Shown in pieces: positions 24,972 through 39,000 of a stretch of 64,000 nt of DNA (positions are counted from its first letter, which is position 1; each line of letters starts with the position of its first letter). The notes under the pieces are model-generated. The model ran no database searches, was not told where the DNA came from, and saw nothing but the letters and a program-made list of their open reading frames with translations. A program made the position numbers and the translations under genes. The stretch comes from Charina bottae. Taxonomy: Eukaryota; Chordata; Lepidosauria; Squamata; Charinaidae. The stretch lies in contig JALMGJ010000005.1 in NCBI GenBank assembly GCA_023362775.1, positions 38,745,463 to 38,809,462 on the forward strand, written 5' to 3'.

Positions 24972-25231
24972 CCGGTATTTATTTATTTATATTTATTTTC
25001 TATCCTGCCTTTATTATTTTTATAAATAACTCAAGGCAGCGAACATACCTAATACTCCTTCCTCCTCCTATTTTCCCCACAACAGCAACCCTGTGAGGTG
25101 AGTTGGGCTGAGAGAGAGCGACTGGCCCAAGGTCACCCAGCCAGGTTTCATGCCTAAGGCGGGACTAGAACTCACAGCCTCCTGGTTTCTAGCCCGTTGC
25201 CTTAACCACTAGACCAAACTGGCTCTCAGGT
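24972..25231 (-). mobile_element. tRNA-derived SINE (GAGCCAGTTTGGT type)
   Basis: On the minus strand it begins GAGCCAGTTTGGTCTAGTGG (A-box), has GTGAGTTCTAGTCC (B-box-like) and GGGTGACCTTGGGCC, and ends in a TAAATAAATA tail. Other copies are at 38503, 48225 (minus), 52327 and 63593. Confidence 0.85.
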
Positions 25232-25236
25232 ATACT

Positions 25237-25600
25237 TTCATACTGGACTTCACCAAAGGGTACTTGCAGTTGTCGTTGAAAGAGATAGGGAGGAGTCAGC
25301 CTTCATCACATACCATGGGTTTGAATTTAACATGCCCCCATTTGGTCTCTGGCATGCTCTCCAAACCTTCCAAAAATTGGTCAATGAGCTGCCCACAGGT
25401 TTAAATTACTTTGACAAGACGTAGATGATAAGTCTATCTTTTTAACCACATGGGAGGACTTGACCAAAGGGAACTTGAACACATAGAAGAGATGTTCCAT
25501 TCTAGTGCCACAGGGAGGCTGGACGAACTGTAAAGGACAAGAAATGTTGAATTGGCCTGAATCAAGTAGCCTACTTGTTTAAAGTCACAAAAGTAAAAAA
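25237..25600 (+). mobile_element. Ty3/Gypsy retrotransposon pol remnant
   Basis: Read with frame changes, the translation gives SAFITYHGFEFNMPPFGLWH, ALQTFQKLVNELPTGLNYFD and TVKDKKC and GLNQVAYL. This is the Gypsy reverse transcriptase order (TAF-TRYG-FEFNVMPFGL-NAPATFQ, then the GL-VxxxKC-F-YLG block). Stops and shifts are frequent and no LTRs are seen, so it is a dead fragment. Confidence 0.65.
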
Positions 25601-26936
25601 AAAAAGTGCTAATTTTATTAAAATCTAACAAAAAGTATGTGGAGGCAAATGATAACCTCTTGCAGAGAAAGTTGATGAAATTCTGGGAACTGTAGTTCCA
25701 ACAAATCTGGTGTTAGATTAAGATGACTGCTTTGTGGGGCCAGGATGTCACTGTAAATACTCAGGGAATGGTGTAAGGAGCAAACAACTATAGCTCTCTG
25801 CTGCTCTCTTGTGGTCACCTCAACTTGAAATTGCTTGGTGGGCAATCTTAAGAATTTTGGAGGGTCCCAGCTATAAAATTAGAAGACTTTGTACACTATC
25901 CTGTTTCTTTCCTTAGCATATCTGTTAGGGAGGGATGGTGGGGGGGGGAAACCTTAAAGAAGCAATGGAACACAAGTCAGGGCAACAAATGAAAGATAGT
26001 GATAACTCATACTATCACAAGTGTAAAGTTGTAAAGTTTCATGAAGGACCTTGATTCATTTCTCAAATATCCAGTTTTTAGGCTAAACATATTTCTGTAA
26101 AGAAATAAAGCTGAAATAGAGTTGAATTTATAGAAAACTAGCATTTATTTTAATTAGCCATTGCTTACCTAGCAATGATTAAAGAAGAAAATCAGAAAGA
26201 AAAACACATGTTAAAAAGCAAATCATTCCTGATTTTCTTTTCTACATGTAGAACCCCATAGGAGCAGTTTTTGTTTAACTGAAAGGAAGGTTGCTAGAGG
26301 GTATCTCCTGAGTAAATATTTGAGGTTATGGATTAACTAGCGTCCTCTGCAGTCAATGGCGGAAGAGTAGACTACTCTGATTCAGCCAAGGAGATCAGTA
26401 AGTCTTTTTTTGTTGTTCAGATATTTGGTTTAAAATTCTAAATAATATTTTTTACCTAAATCAAATGCAATTAAAAGGGATAACAAATGTAAAAGATAAT
26501 TAGGGAAAGCTTGTAAGAGAATTGACAATACATTTAGTTTAGTTCTCAGTTATCTTGCGGGGTGTTTTTGTTCGTTTTTTTATTTGGAAATCACTCAACC
26601 ACATGAATGCAGTGACTAAATTTTGAACAAGAATGAAAAAAAAAAACCCTTAAATTGAATGTGGTACTGTCAAATAAACAGAAATTTGCCAATTAGTTAA
26701 TTAGATAAAGAGATAGAAGTGGTGGTTGGGAAGACAATACTTCCAAGGCCAATATATGGTATAAAACTTAAGAGTAATATTAAACTTAAGCAGACTTTGT
26801 AGGCCCTACTGTAAGGATCAAGTATCAGCCAGTGCTTTCTTAAATATATAATCTTGAAAATATATAAAAGCATGCATTTCTCTAAAACAAATAATCCTTT
26901 TTTGGTTATTCTCATAGTTGTGCAATCTGTTGTGCA
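25601..26936. other. Upstream region of the protein C-like gene
   Basis: This is unique AT-rich sequence without a recognised repeat. Untranslated first exons and the promoter of the protein C-like gene may lie here, but no TATA box or other site could be fixed with confidence. Confidence 0.4.
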
Positions 26937-27006
26937 ATGGGGAGAATCATTCCTCTTCTGGTGTTTTCAGCTGCTTTCATATTGCTTAGTGGATATGAAG
27001 CGTCAG
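26937..27006 (+). CDS. PROC: Protein C-like exon 1: signal peptide
   Basis: ATG 26937-26939 opens [20 protein letters not shown], a hydrophobic secretion signal, and the donor GTATGT follows 27006. The exon ends after one base of a codon, the phase expected for this gene family before the Gla exon. No upstream in-frame exon is required. Confidence 0.82.
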
Positions 27007-30000
27007 GTATGTCATCCTTTCCAACATCAAGTATTGTCAGATAAACATTATATCCTGCCAGCCATTGCACTGTCTCTAAGCGTAATTGAAAGAATACATC
27101 ACTTGCATTCTGTAGCTACAATCCTTTTTCCAATAATTCCTGGTAGATATAGGTCATATGTTACCATCACCTTGATGTGAAAGCAGGCACGTGCAGAATT
27201 ACACAATTTATTGCATTTTGAAGAAATATGTGCTGCAGCATAAGACCTTACATTCATCAACATAATTTGGATTTTGCATAGTAACACTAGGACAATAATT
27301 ATAATCTATACTGGCTTAATTATTCTACTCCAAAGCATGTGTTTTTTCTCATTTTAAAAATTATTTCCCATATCATGTAAAATAATGTGACAAAGACCAA
27401 TACGTTTCTGAAACTTGTAAGATAAAAATACTATAAATGCTCCATACAGATTCTCCCCATTCCCAAGTGTTTTACAGCAGCCAAGAAGCAAATCGTGTCC
27501 TGAAGATCGAAAAGCGGGCAAATACTTTCTTGGAAGAATTAAAGGCAGGTTCCTTGGAAAGAGAATGTCTAGAAGAACAGTGTGATTTTGAGGAAGCCAG
27601 TGAAATATTTGAAACCATGGAAAAAACTGTAAGTTGTTTTGAAAGATTGGGAAACAGAGTCAAACTTCATTATCCCATTGAAATCTAAAGAAACATCCTA
27701 GCTTGGTAAATCTGACCCAAGATGTTCTCTACTCCAAGCAGCTGGTGGGACTACTCTTTAGTGCAGAGCTTTCCAAACTTTTCATGTTGGTGACACACTT
27801 TTTAGATATGCATCATTTCGCGACACAGTAATTCAGTTTAACTAGCAAACCGGAGGTTAAACTAACTAACTTATAAGAGATATGGACACATACATAAATT
27901 GTAATAGCGAAATGTATGGGGACACAACATATCTCATGAAAACAGAGTTCCCCTTTATAGCAGGGCGAGGCTTGGACAGAGCTCCCCTCTTACAGCAGGG
28001 CACAAGGCGGGCACTAGGACCTGCGCGGAATCACAGCAGGTTTGGAGGCAGCAAGGCACAAGGCAGGCACAGGACCTGCGCGGAATCCTGTCAGGGCTCG
28101 GAGGCAGCAGCAGCGAGGCACTTGAGGCTCTAAGCATCCAACTCAGAGGTTTCTCATTACACTCATGTGACACACCGACACACTAATGTGTCGCGACACA
28201 CAGTTTGGAAAGCTCTGCTTTAGTGGTCCTGGACTGCACACTACCAAGTTCTCATTTCTAATATTTGCCATCAAACACTTTGACTGATTATTTGGTTGGG
28301 CTTCTCCTGGGCTTCAATGGTTATTGGTAGAACTTGATCCAAATTGGAGGATTTGTAGCATATCCAACTTAGTCAACTTTTATTATTTGTAATGCCCACT
28401 GTGTTGGCAATTGAGTTTATGTTAAAACAATAGCATCACTGCTTCACCAAATATTGGAAACATTTGGTCCACATTTTCATTGTGCTGGACAGAATGGATA
28501 AATGATTGTGAATAATTGTTAATTCTATTATTATCAGACTGAGGAACATGATTTTCCTATCTGCAAAAAGGTGTTGCAACATAATATGGCTAGTTACAGA
28601 AAAGAATCTTAGGGTTTTAACTTAAATTTTATTCCTTTTCAGCTAAATTTCTGGGCAAAATATTATGGTAAGTAAAGATGTATTGAGTAGTGCTAGTGAC
28701 CATTTTTGTATCTTCTCCCCTCTTCATAATGTGTTTTCTCTGTTCTCATTAGTTGTGTTCCATTAGTTAATACTATGTGCTCTATTTTATGCTATTGAGA
28801 GAAGTAACTCTTTCCCTTTCCAGGGGAAGAACAGGCTTCAACTCAATTCCAGCAAAACTGAGTAGCTGTGGGTTTTAGGCCCCCGTCATATCACAAGAGA
28901 TTTTCCATCCTTGCCTGCTGGCGGGGGTTGCACGCCCCCACTCAGTGCCAGTCATACCCGTTCCTGGATTGGGAAGCCTTGCTTACTGTCATTCATGACC
29001 TAGTCACCTCCTGGCTGGATTACTGCAATTCACTCTACATGGGGCTGCCCTAAAGACCATCCAGAAATTGCAATTGGTCCAGAATGCAGCAGCACAGGTA
29101 GTTATGGGTGTACCTTGGTATGCCCTGTAACACTACTACTCTGCGAGCTGCATTGGCTCCCAATAGGCTTCCAGGTGTAGTGCTGGTTATCACCTATAAA
29201 GCCCTACAAAACCAGGTTATACCTCTCCCTGATGGCATCTGCCCATCCCACTCATTCCAATAGAGTAGATATACTTCAGGTCTCTTCTCTGATGCAACCC
29301 AGGAGGCATGACTTTTCTGTTGCAGTGTCTGTCCCCTGGAATGACCTTCCCCCTGACATATGTTTGGCCCCAACCTTCCTGACCTTTAGAAAGGCTTTAA
29401 AACCTGGCTCTTTCCTCAGCCGTACAGATAAGGGGAGTCTCTGTCTGGAGGAAGGTAATAATTATTAAGGGTTCTTTTTATTTTAATTGAATTCTTGGTG
29501 TGCTAGTTGTTGTTATTGTAAGCCACCCAGAGTCACACTGGTTGAGTTAAACAACCATATAAATTTCTTAACTTTCTTAAATAAATAAATCAAACTCACT
29601 ATTTGGCTACATTGGAATGAAACTATCAGAGATTTTGGTTAATTAGTTTTTTTATTGCTATAGCCCTGTAGCCCCACAGCAAATATAGTGTTAAACTCAT
29701 AACTAGTCTAAATTAACTCAGGTAAAGCCAATGAAAAGTTCTTCATCCAAGACAGGATATGCCATTCATGCTGTTATTGTGACAGTCAACTAGTCCAAAT
29801 GCTCCTTTGATTAGGGCTAGTATATCTGGGCTGCAGAAATCAAGACTACCACCAGAAGATAGAAAAGAACTAAAGATTTCTCTGTTTGTTGCCAGATAGT
29901 GGTTGTCTAGATATTTTGCTACCCACATATGGTAGGCCTGTTTTTAATTCCTCAGCTTCCTGAATATACCAAAATCAATTGAGTGCCAAGCAATGACACT

Positions 30001-33000
30001 AATTAACAAATTTGAATTTGCAGAGTGAAGTCATAGTCTTGCAATAACAATATAAATAAAAGTAGTATGATCAAAAATGCAGAAATTGATTTTTCATCCC
30101 ATTACAGTTCAGCCAGGTACATATATCAGCTGAATTTATCTTACTCAAGATAAAATGAGCAGATAAGTATTTTACAGGTCTCTAGCATTTAGCATGGAAG
30201 CGTCTTCGGACAGCGCTGGCTCTTCGGCTAACAAACGGAGATGAGCACCGGCCCCTAGAGTCGGACACGACTGCACAACTGTGCGGGGGGAACCTTTACC
30301 TTTTTTTAGCATTTAGCTTCCCCGCAAGAGAAAACCGAACCTTTTTTCCCTCCAAGCTTCTCCTTGAATAGTGATTCTACTTGGAGGGGGATGGTGTGTT
30401 AACTTAACATCGCTTAACCACTTTCTGTGGTTTGTGCTAGAAAGTTGGGGGGTGAACTATTTATTTATTTATTTTATTCAATTTATATGACCGCCCATCT
30501 CCCCCAACGGGGGAACTCTGGGCAGTTAAAGGTACTAAACTAAAGGTACATCTACTGGTAGCATCCTGAGTAATCAGAAAAAAGAAGAAAAAAAGAAATT
30601 CCCACTCGTTTAACAAGAGCAACAACTATTTTATTCCTCCTCCCATGCCCCCTGGTTGAAATGTAGAAATATTGGAATAGCCAGAAATAGATTTTGTTGG
30701 AAGGACCGTGAGCTTCATGCATTTCTGATCCACAAGCCTGACACCTGCTCATCTCTGATACAGACAGTGGACATGAAATGAAGAACGTAGAAATGAATAT
30801 ATCCCTATCTGCCTAAACAAATACGTGTATTTTACGGTAAACTTGAAATGGGATTAAGTTCCAAACAAGTTTCTGCTTCTCTTTTTTCTAATATTTTCTG
30901 AACCCCACCTACTCAAAAGAAATGAATCATAGCAAAGGGAAGAGCTTGTGTGGTTGAGAGAAAGAGGGACTGCATTTTGAACGCCCACTCAGGAGTTGGA
31001 TTAGCAGCGGAGAGCTCCAGGCTCAAGTCCGTCCTCAGCCACAGAAACTCCCCAGGAGACTTGGGGCCAGTCACTACCTCTCAGCCAAGTTGCTGACAGG
31101 GTTATTGTGGTGGGGATAAAGCTCTTGGAATGAAAACGGAAGAGAGATCTAGCAAATAAACAAAGAAACAAACAGACAGACAGACAAATAAATAAATAAA
31201 TGTTAGGTAATCCTGCAAAGATCCGTACAATCTGGGTTTTCTAACATAATTTTTTTTTAAGATGGAGATATGTGTGATTCCAGCCCATGTTTCAATGGAC
31301 TCTGTCAGGACGGCATTGGGCGATTTGACTGCGTATGTAACAAAGGCTGGGAGGGACGACTGTGCCAAAATGGTAACACTATTTTTGATACTCAGGTTTA
31401 CTATCACTGATGATATACCATGGGTCCCCCTATCTTGCCTCAAACAACTCCAATTGATTATTTACAGCTACTGGATGTGCCTATTGTTGGCATTTCCAAA
31501 TGCAGGCCTTGCTACCAAATCCCCATGCAGCAAGATTAATTTGCTATCAGTAAATGTATGGGGTGGTAATATACTACAAGCCCTCAATTATGGTATGTTT
31601 AGCTTAATGAAAATAAGACTGAGGGGAGACATGATATCAGTCTTGCAATACTTGAAGGGCTGCCACAGTGAAGAGGGCATCAATTTATTCTCCATAGCAC
31701 CTAAGGGCAGGACAAGAAGCCATGGGTGGAAGCTCGTCAGAGGGACATCCAACCTGGAAATAAGGAGGAATTTCCTGACAGTGAGATCTATTAAGCAGTG
31801 GAACAGCTTGCCTCCCGGAGTTGTGGGTGCTCTGTCGCTGGAGGTTTTCAAGAAAAGATTGGACAACCATTTGTCCAAGATGGTATGAGGATTCCTGCCT
31901 TGGGCAGGAGGATGGACTAGAAGACCTCCAAGGTCCCTTCCAACCCTATGATCCTATGATTCTATTCTATGATCTTTAAATTCACGTTGGCTTGAATTGA
32001 GCACAGAGATCCAGGCAGTTTAGCTTCACTTAATGAATGCAGAGGAAAGCAAAAGATTCATGCTGATATATAGAGGATTGCTAGTCATTTTCATATATGT
32101 GTGTGTATGTATGTGTGTGTACATTTCAAATATATGTGACAAATGTAGCCTATTCATTCTATAAGACCTATTGGACTTTCCATTACTGTACAAATGGAAA
32201 CAGTTTTGATTTTAAATGCTGGATTTTATACATTTTTACAGTATATGAGGGAACAACAATTATTTGCTTGTTTCTTCTTTCCAGAAAGCTTTTGGTCAAT
32301 CTAACATCTGTTCTGTGTTTTTCATGCACTGTCTATAAGATGGTGCAGAAATGCCTTAAATATTGGCTGCAATTTTATTTTCTGTATCCCCTTTCTTTTT
32401 TGGATTTATACAGTAAGCATCCTACTGGGTAAAGAGTTCTTGGAAATTTGAATGGTTGCATACTATTTTGTAATCATTAGTTAGCCAAACAAAGGTATTC
32501 TCTACATATGGATTTACACTATCAATCATATATACTTCAGTAAAACATTTGTGCCTGTACCACCAAGCAAAGACACTGACCACACATGGCCAGAGATTCC
32601 TGAGTTAATCATGGCACAACCTTTTATTGGCTTCAACTAACAGTAGCTTTGGAGTAAGAAAGTAAGAAAGGAGAGGGATCCAGTCATTCAGGAAGGCTGC
32701 CTAGTATTTGTAGGGCCCTCTATTACCTAGATAGAGGTAATAGAGCCTCTGTGCAAGAGCCTTCATTACTTTATATCCCTACTTTCCTTATAGGGATCTC
32801 CTATTTTGGAGATCCGCGCGTGTCATGCGGCCACATGACCGTGGAAGCGTCTTCGGACAACGCTGGCTCTTCGGCTAACAAACGGAGATGAGCACCGGCC
32901 CCTAGAGTCAGACACGACTGCACAAATGTGCGGGGGGAACCTTTACCTTTTTATTTTGGAGAACAAGACCCCAACACCTCTCTCCCCTTCGAAGTGATCT

Positions 33001-36000
33001 GGTTCCATGCCTCAGTGCTTTCCAGTCTGCAAAATTTATAAAGGATATGTGATGTTTGGAAAATTAATAGTGAAAAACAACCAATCATTACTGAATCTTA
33101 CAAATGAAAGAATTTGTTATGAACAAGGTACCTCCTCCTCTAATTGCCAATTGTCCAAGTGACTTCACGGCCCTGATTACTGTTGTCCACATTGATAAGC
33201 TTTGTACAGTATAAACAAGTCACTGTGTAACTGAGGCAGCATAGATGGGAAATAGCCAGCAGCCAAACAAATCCTGAGGAGACAAATTAGAAAGAGAGAA
33301 CTTGCTCCCTCTACCAGAAGGCCCATTCCTAGGAGCGGAGCAAAGTTTCCCCTTGACCATAAGACTTGACTAAAGCTTCCTGCTCTGGATACTATCTTGC
33401 TCTGTTGCCTCATTTCCTTTGGACAATGCAAACTGAGGTCTCCAGGAAAGCCAGGACCAGGCACCGCATCAGAATTGCTCGGGACTACATGACAAATATG
33501 ATATAAACCATAGTCAGATGTGTTGCACTCAGTTGGCCTAGCTGTCCTGCTAAGCTTTTTTAGCTTGGAATGAAAAGAACTACCAATTTAAGCAGTTCAT
33601 TGCAGGCAGATATTTGAGCAACAGATTGTGCATAAAGCACAATGGTCATTCCTAAAACAGTTCACTTTGTACATAGCTTTAAAAAGATACACAATATTAA
33701 TTGATCCATAATAATTACCGGACCCTTCCTTAATAAGATCATCTCATTTCACTGTATTTTTTGCTGCCCAGAGGTCACCTACACTAATTGCTCCATTGCC
33801 AATGGTGGCTGTGAACATTTCTGCCACGAGGGTGAACGGAACAATGAGCAGTACCGTTACTGCAGCTGTGCCTTGGACTACCGCCTGATGGATAACCATA
33901 CCTCTTGTGCACCTGCAGGTAAAGAGATGATCGGGCGAACATACATTTATGTCAACATTCTTAAAGTGTCTTACATTTTGCAATGTGATTTTTGAAAATT
34001 GTCATTCTTTTGTTGCTTGGAAGAGAATAGCCATGAAAATATTATTCAGTACACTATAGAAATACTGCTGTTCATGTTACTGAGGGGAAAGCATTATGTA
34101 CTGTTTCTGTGAGTCAGCCTCGTTCAAAGAAAACGGTATTTAGGCTCACTGAAAATCACACAATGAGGTTCTTTCCAGAATACCAGCTGGCTGTTTCCCC
34201 AAGACTTTTCAATGCATGTTAAAAAGTTGGAATTCTTCTGAAAAAAACGTGCAGAAAACCCTAACTCTGAGTCCATATCACACTGCGTGATGAAAACTTG
34301 CAAAGAGCAACATCCATGCTCAGTTTTGCTACCTCCAAACAGTCTAGTGACTTAATGTCCTGCCAACTGAGCTGCCATGGATTGTGAATTAACAAAATTC
34401 CTTACACCCCTTATATGTAAAAAGAAAATAACTTTCTGGTGTTTTCTTCCATTTTATATTTTATTTAAAATTGTTTTTATCTTGCTTTTCTACTTAGAAA
34501 GCATTAAAAAAGGTATCTTCTGAGAACCTGTTATGTGGGCTGGTAAGAAATACAAAATGGATGCTCAGCCAGAACAGGATACTTGCATAAAGGAGCCTCA
34601 AGGCCTGAGTTGTGCTCCTGGCAGGGTGGCAACTGTGCATTCCAGGAGTGTGTGGGTGTAGTGGGTTTTGTATTTGGGGTTTTCCTTTTGTAAGCTGCCC
34701 AGAGTCACTGTGAGTGAGTTGGGCAGCCATATAAATCACATACATACATACATACATACATACATTCATTCATTCATTCATTCATTCATTCATTCATTCA
34801 TTCATTTCAGGGGCCTTCCAAATGGTTGTGCCTGTGACAGCTGGTCACTAAACTGGAGGGGTGGGAAGTGTATGGAATAAAGAAGATCAGTTCTAGGTGC
34901 TGCATATGCAAACACCAGGGCTTTGGAAGTTCCATGAGTAAGACAAATTTTTATTGGGATGGGGTACATTGCATTAGAGATGGGTTACTTTGGCACCATT
35001 CTTCATCATGAAAATTGCCAGCAGAAGGTATGTTCTGTTGGCAAAGAGATGAATCACATACCTTTGAAATGCCACTGATTTCAATGGTTAAGATGCAGTC
35101 CTAAATATACTTACTATGGAGTATGTTCCTTTAAGAAGAGGAGGATTTAATTCCAAGTAAACATGGATAAAATAGCACTCTTCAGTCTGAATCAGGCAAT
35201 CTTTTCCAACCTAGTCCCCCAAAATATGCTGGGATTACTAGAATTCTCAGAGCCAACGTAGTGGACAGCCCACTTAGGGAAACCTGAAAGAAGACATTCA
35301 AAGAGGGTTTAGTGTGACAGTTACTCAATGAATTACACAAAGTAAAGTGGCAAAATTCTGTAACATGTCACTTCATACTTGAGGCAGGAAAATATTTTTG
35401 AACCCCACACTGAAAATAAAATAAAGCTTTCCACCTGGCATATTGTTGGGAAAAAAGGTATTGTTATGAGCTTCTCAGAACCTGAGAAACTGGATAATGG
35501 TTTCCCAAACATTACTAGCTCAGAACATTATACACATTACTCCATCACTGGGAAAACAGTTAGACACTTCCCTGTGGCTAAACAAGAGAATTAGGAAGTC
35601 TGTACCCTAGCAAACTTAGAGATAAAGTGAGAGTTCTGAAGTAAAAGCATTCAGTTGTCCAGATTTCTCTACCTAACACCTTTCAATAAATCTGATTAAA
35701 GAAGACTTTGTGAGCATTCTTGTTTTCTGTTGCTAAGAGCTTGATAACAAGCAAATTATTCAAGGGATCAGACTCAGATATTTATCCTGTTCTGCACTTT
35801 ATAGTGGTACAGTCAAAATTCTGCCACTTCATTTTGTACAAGATGTCCATTTACTACTCACTTTCTTTAAACTGTGTCTTTGATTTTACTACATGTATTG
35901 GCAACTGAATGTCATTGGTACTACAAAGAGGTAGATTAAGTTTGTGTATGTGTGTTTTTACATGTATTTCACAAAGGTGCTATAAAAAGTAGTCATGAAA

Positions 36001-39000
36001 AAATACTTAACTTTCCTTATAAAAGCCAAAATAATTGGGGGGAAATTTCCTACAGTTTGAGTCAATGAGAAATTGGGAAGGCAGCTTGCAGGATTTATAG
36101 AAAAGAAATAAATTAGAAAGAAGCAAAATACAAACTAGTTGTAAAATTTTGATTGAATATTGGGATGATTACTAAGGGATCATAGTGGTATTTCAAACCT
36201 CTTTTCCTTCCTTTTTTCACAGTGGAATATTCCTGTGGGAGAGTTGTAGAATCCAAATCAAAGATTGCAAAAATAATTGGGGGTAAACCCGGAAAAAAAG
36301 GAGACAGCCCTTGGCAAGTATGTAGTGATAAAATCTTCAGCTTGTAGTAGCTTTGGTCTTTCTATCAAATGGGCATCCGTTATCCCATGTGTTGGCTTGT
36401 AAGTCCTTTTTATTTCAATCTTTACAACATCAAATACTGTTCGTTATATTTTCTTGATAACTGCCATTATGCCAAAGCAGAGAAGGCTGTTCAATATACC
36501 AGACTGCAGAACTTCTAGGTATCTAGGAAACATACTTAAGAATGGGAAGTTGGTTTAAGGGCTACAAAGAGGAAGAGGATGACCTATATCACATATATAA
36601 ATAGGGCTGAGTTTTGGTTTTTAACTGTGATATGCCTATTTTAGGACTTACAGTACAATTTAGTTTTCCACTTCAAAATGGTAGGAAACTATGCTATAAC
36701 TTTTCAGCAACCATAGTCAGAGGGATTGCTGAAGGCCAAAGTCTACAAAAAGAGGATTAGGAGCTAATACATTTTATAATGGACATTAGTTACTACAACC
36801 CGTGAAGGAGACCTGGTTTTTCCAAGTTGCATTGTTAAATCCCTAACCTAATGTTGAAGAACATAAGTGGCCAGCCAGTCATACCATCTTCACTCAAGCT
36901 AGTGCCTCATAGATGTCTGGGAGTGGAACTCTCAGAACTCTCATCCAAGTATTCTGGGAGATACAGTCTCAGCACAAAGAAAGGACATAAAGTGGGCAGT
37001 GCAGAAGCACTTGTCATTAAAAGTTATGGCTAACAACACTTTGAATCCTCACCTGCAATGGTGCAACCCCATTTTAGAGCTGCTTCAAGATTGTAAGGAA
37101 TTTTCAGAGCAGATGACAAAATTTCAGCCTGAGCTGCCCCCAAATTAATAATTCCATTTGGAGTTACTGTAACATAATATATCCCAACAGTATGCTGAGC
37201 ACAAAAATGGCAATTTCAGGACCAATTGGGAAGATCAGTACAGCATCACAAGAAATTTAAATTTATGCAGTTCCTGTAGCACTCCTCCTAATATTTTCCA
37301 TTCAGAATATCCTGACAAGCAAAACATCCAAGGGCTGTTGCCATTTGACCTAACAATTTGGTAAGATCAGATACTGTGGTCACCAGCAGAGTAATATTTG
37401 GCACAGGCAAGTGAACAGGTTCAACAGCTTCTTCCTCCTTTCCTTTGCAGGTTATGCTGAGCAATAGTGCCGGTGAATTTAAGTGTGGTGGTGTTCTCAT
37501 CCATCCCGCCTGGGTGCTGACAGCTGCTCATTGTGTGGTGGGAGAACAGAGAATCAAACTCACACTTGGTAAGGAAAATCATAATGCCTGTATTCTTTTT
37601 TAATATGAGGTATGTCAGTAAGTATCTTTTCCACTGTATAATGCAGTGTTTCTCAACCTCAGCCACTCTAAGATGCGTAGACTTCAACTCCCAGAATTCC
37701 ATGCTGGCTGGGGAATTCTGGGGGTTTAAGTTCACGCATCTTAAAGTTGTTGAGGTTGAGAAGCACTATATTATGCACATTTTGGCAGAGATTGCTGAAT
37801 TCCTAACTCTGGCTAGATACAGCCAACATGTGTAACTCTTCTCCTGATAAAATAGACAAGCCGTCATAAGAAGCAGGTTGGCATGAGTTATATTGAGGGC
37901 CAAACTAAAAGAAATAACATTCCTGTAAAAGGATTCTGCGTCTGAACTGATCTTTCCAGAACTAGAATTCTTAGTATCAAGATATTAAAATTTAAACTTT
38001 GTTGCATCCTGCCTGTGATGCAAGAGCCAATTTGGTGTAGTGGTTAAGGCAATGGGCTAGAAACCAGGAGACTGTGAGTCTGTAGAAGTTTTACTCGTTT
38101 TTGAAAGCCTTTTCTCTGTATGTGATTTTGTTTCCTAGCAAAAGAAAATATATACAGTAATTCTCTCATTAGAAAGAATTTTAAAAAATAGGGCTTCAGA
38201 ATCTGGACTTGACTACATATTATTAAAGAATAAGTCTTACATAGATTTTGTTTTCTTTATACCGGATAAGTAGGTTGTGTGCCATGCCAGCTTCATTCAT
38301 CTCTCCAAGATGTATCATATCTTCCACTCCTTGGATGGAGGCAGCATGCATTGGTCGCACTGTGCTAATGTTTTGAGCTGTGATCCAGTGCTCCTTAAAC
38401 ACAAGTGCATTTAACTGTCTGGATTTCATATCCAGTTAGAGCCAGTTTGGTTTAGCTGATCCCCATTTGAGTAGTTGGTTATAAGGGTACTACTTGACCT
38501 ACAATGGCTCTTTGGTCTAATGGTTAAGGCAACGGGCTAGAAACCAGGAGTCGGTGAGTTCTAGTCCTGCCTTAGGCATGAAAGCCGGCTGGGTGACCTT
38601 GGAACAGTCCCTGTCTCTCAGCCTGAGGAAGGAGCCAATGGCAAACCAGGAGACTGAGAGTTCTAGTCCCGCCTTAGGCATGAAAGTCGGCTGGGTGACC
38701 TTGGGCCAGTCACTCTCTCTCAGCCCAACTCACCTCACAGGGTTGCTGTCGTGGGGAAAATAGGAGGAAGGAGTATTAGGTATGTTCCCCACCTTGAGTT
38801 GTTTATAAAAATAATAAAGGTGGGATAGATAGAAAATAAATAAATAAATAAATAAATAACTGACACTAACAGTCCAAGGCCACGAACTGGCAGAAGCATT
38901 CACAGCTGACACCAGAGCTACAATTCCAGTCTCATCCAAATTTAAGAGAAACAAAAGTATCTTACTAGTAGCCAATGTTCAAAGGTAAGAAGGTATGAGG

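Noticed and set aside
31262..31888. A 208-codon frame beginning at the EGF1 exon
   Set aside because: It starts in exon sequence in the wrong frame and continues through the donor into CR1 sequence; the real exon is 31262-31372 in another frame.
36850..37000. Another palindromic MITE (GGGAGTGGAACTCTCAGAAC)
   Set aside because: The resemblance to the ACTTCAACTCCCAGAATTC family is too weak and no clear mirrored arm was found.
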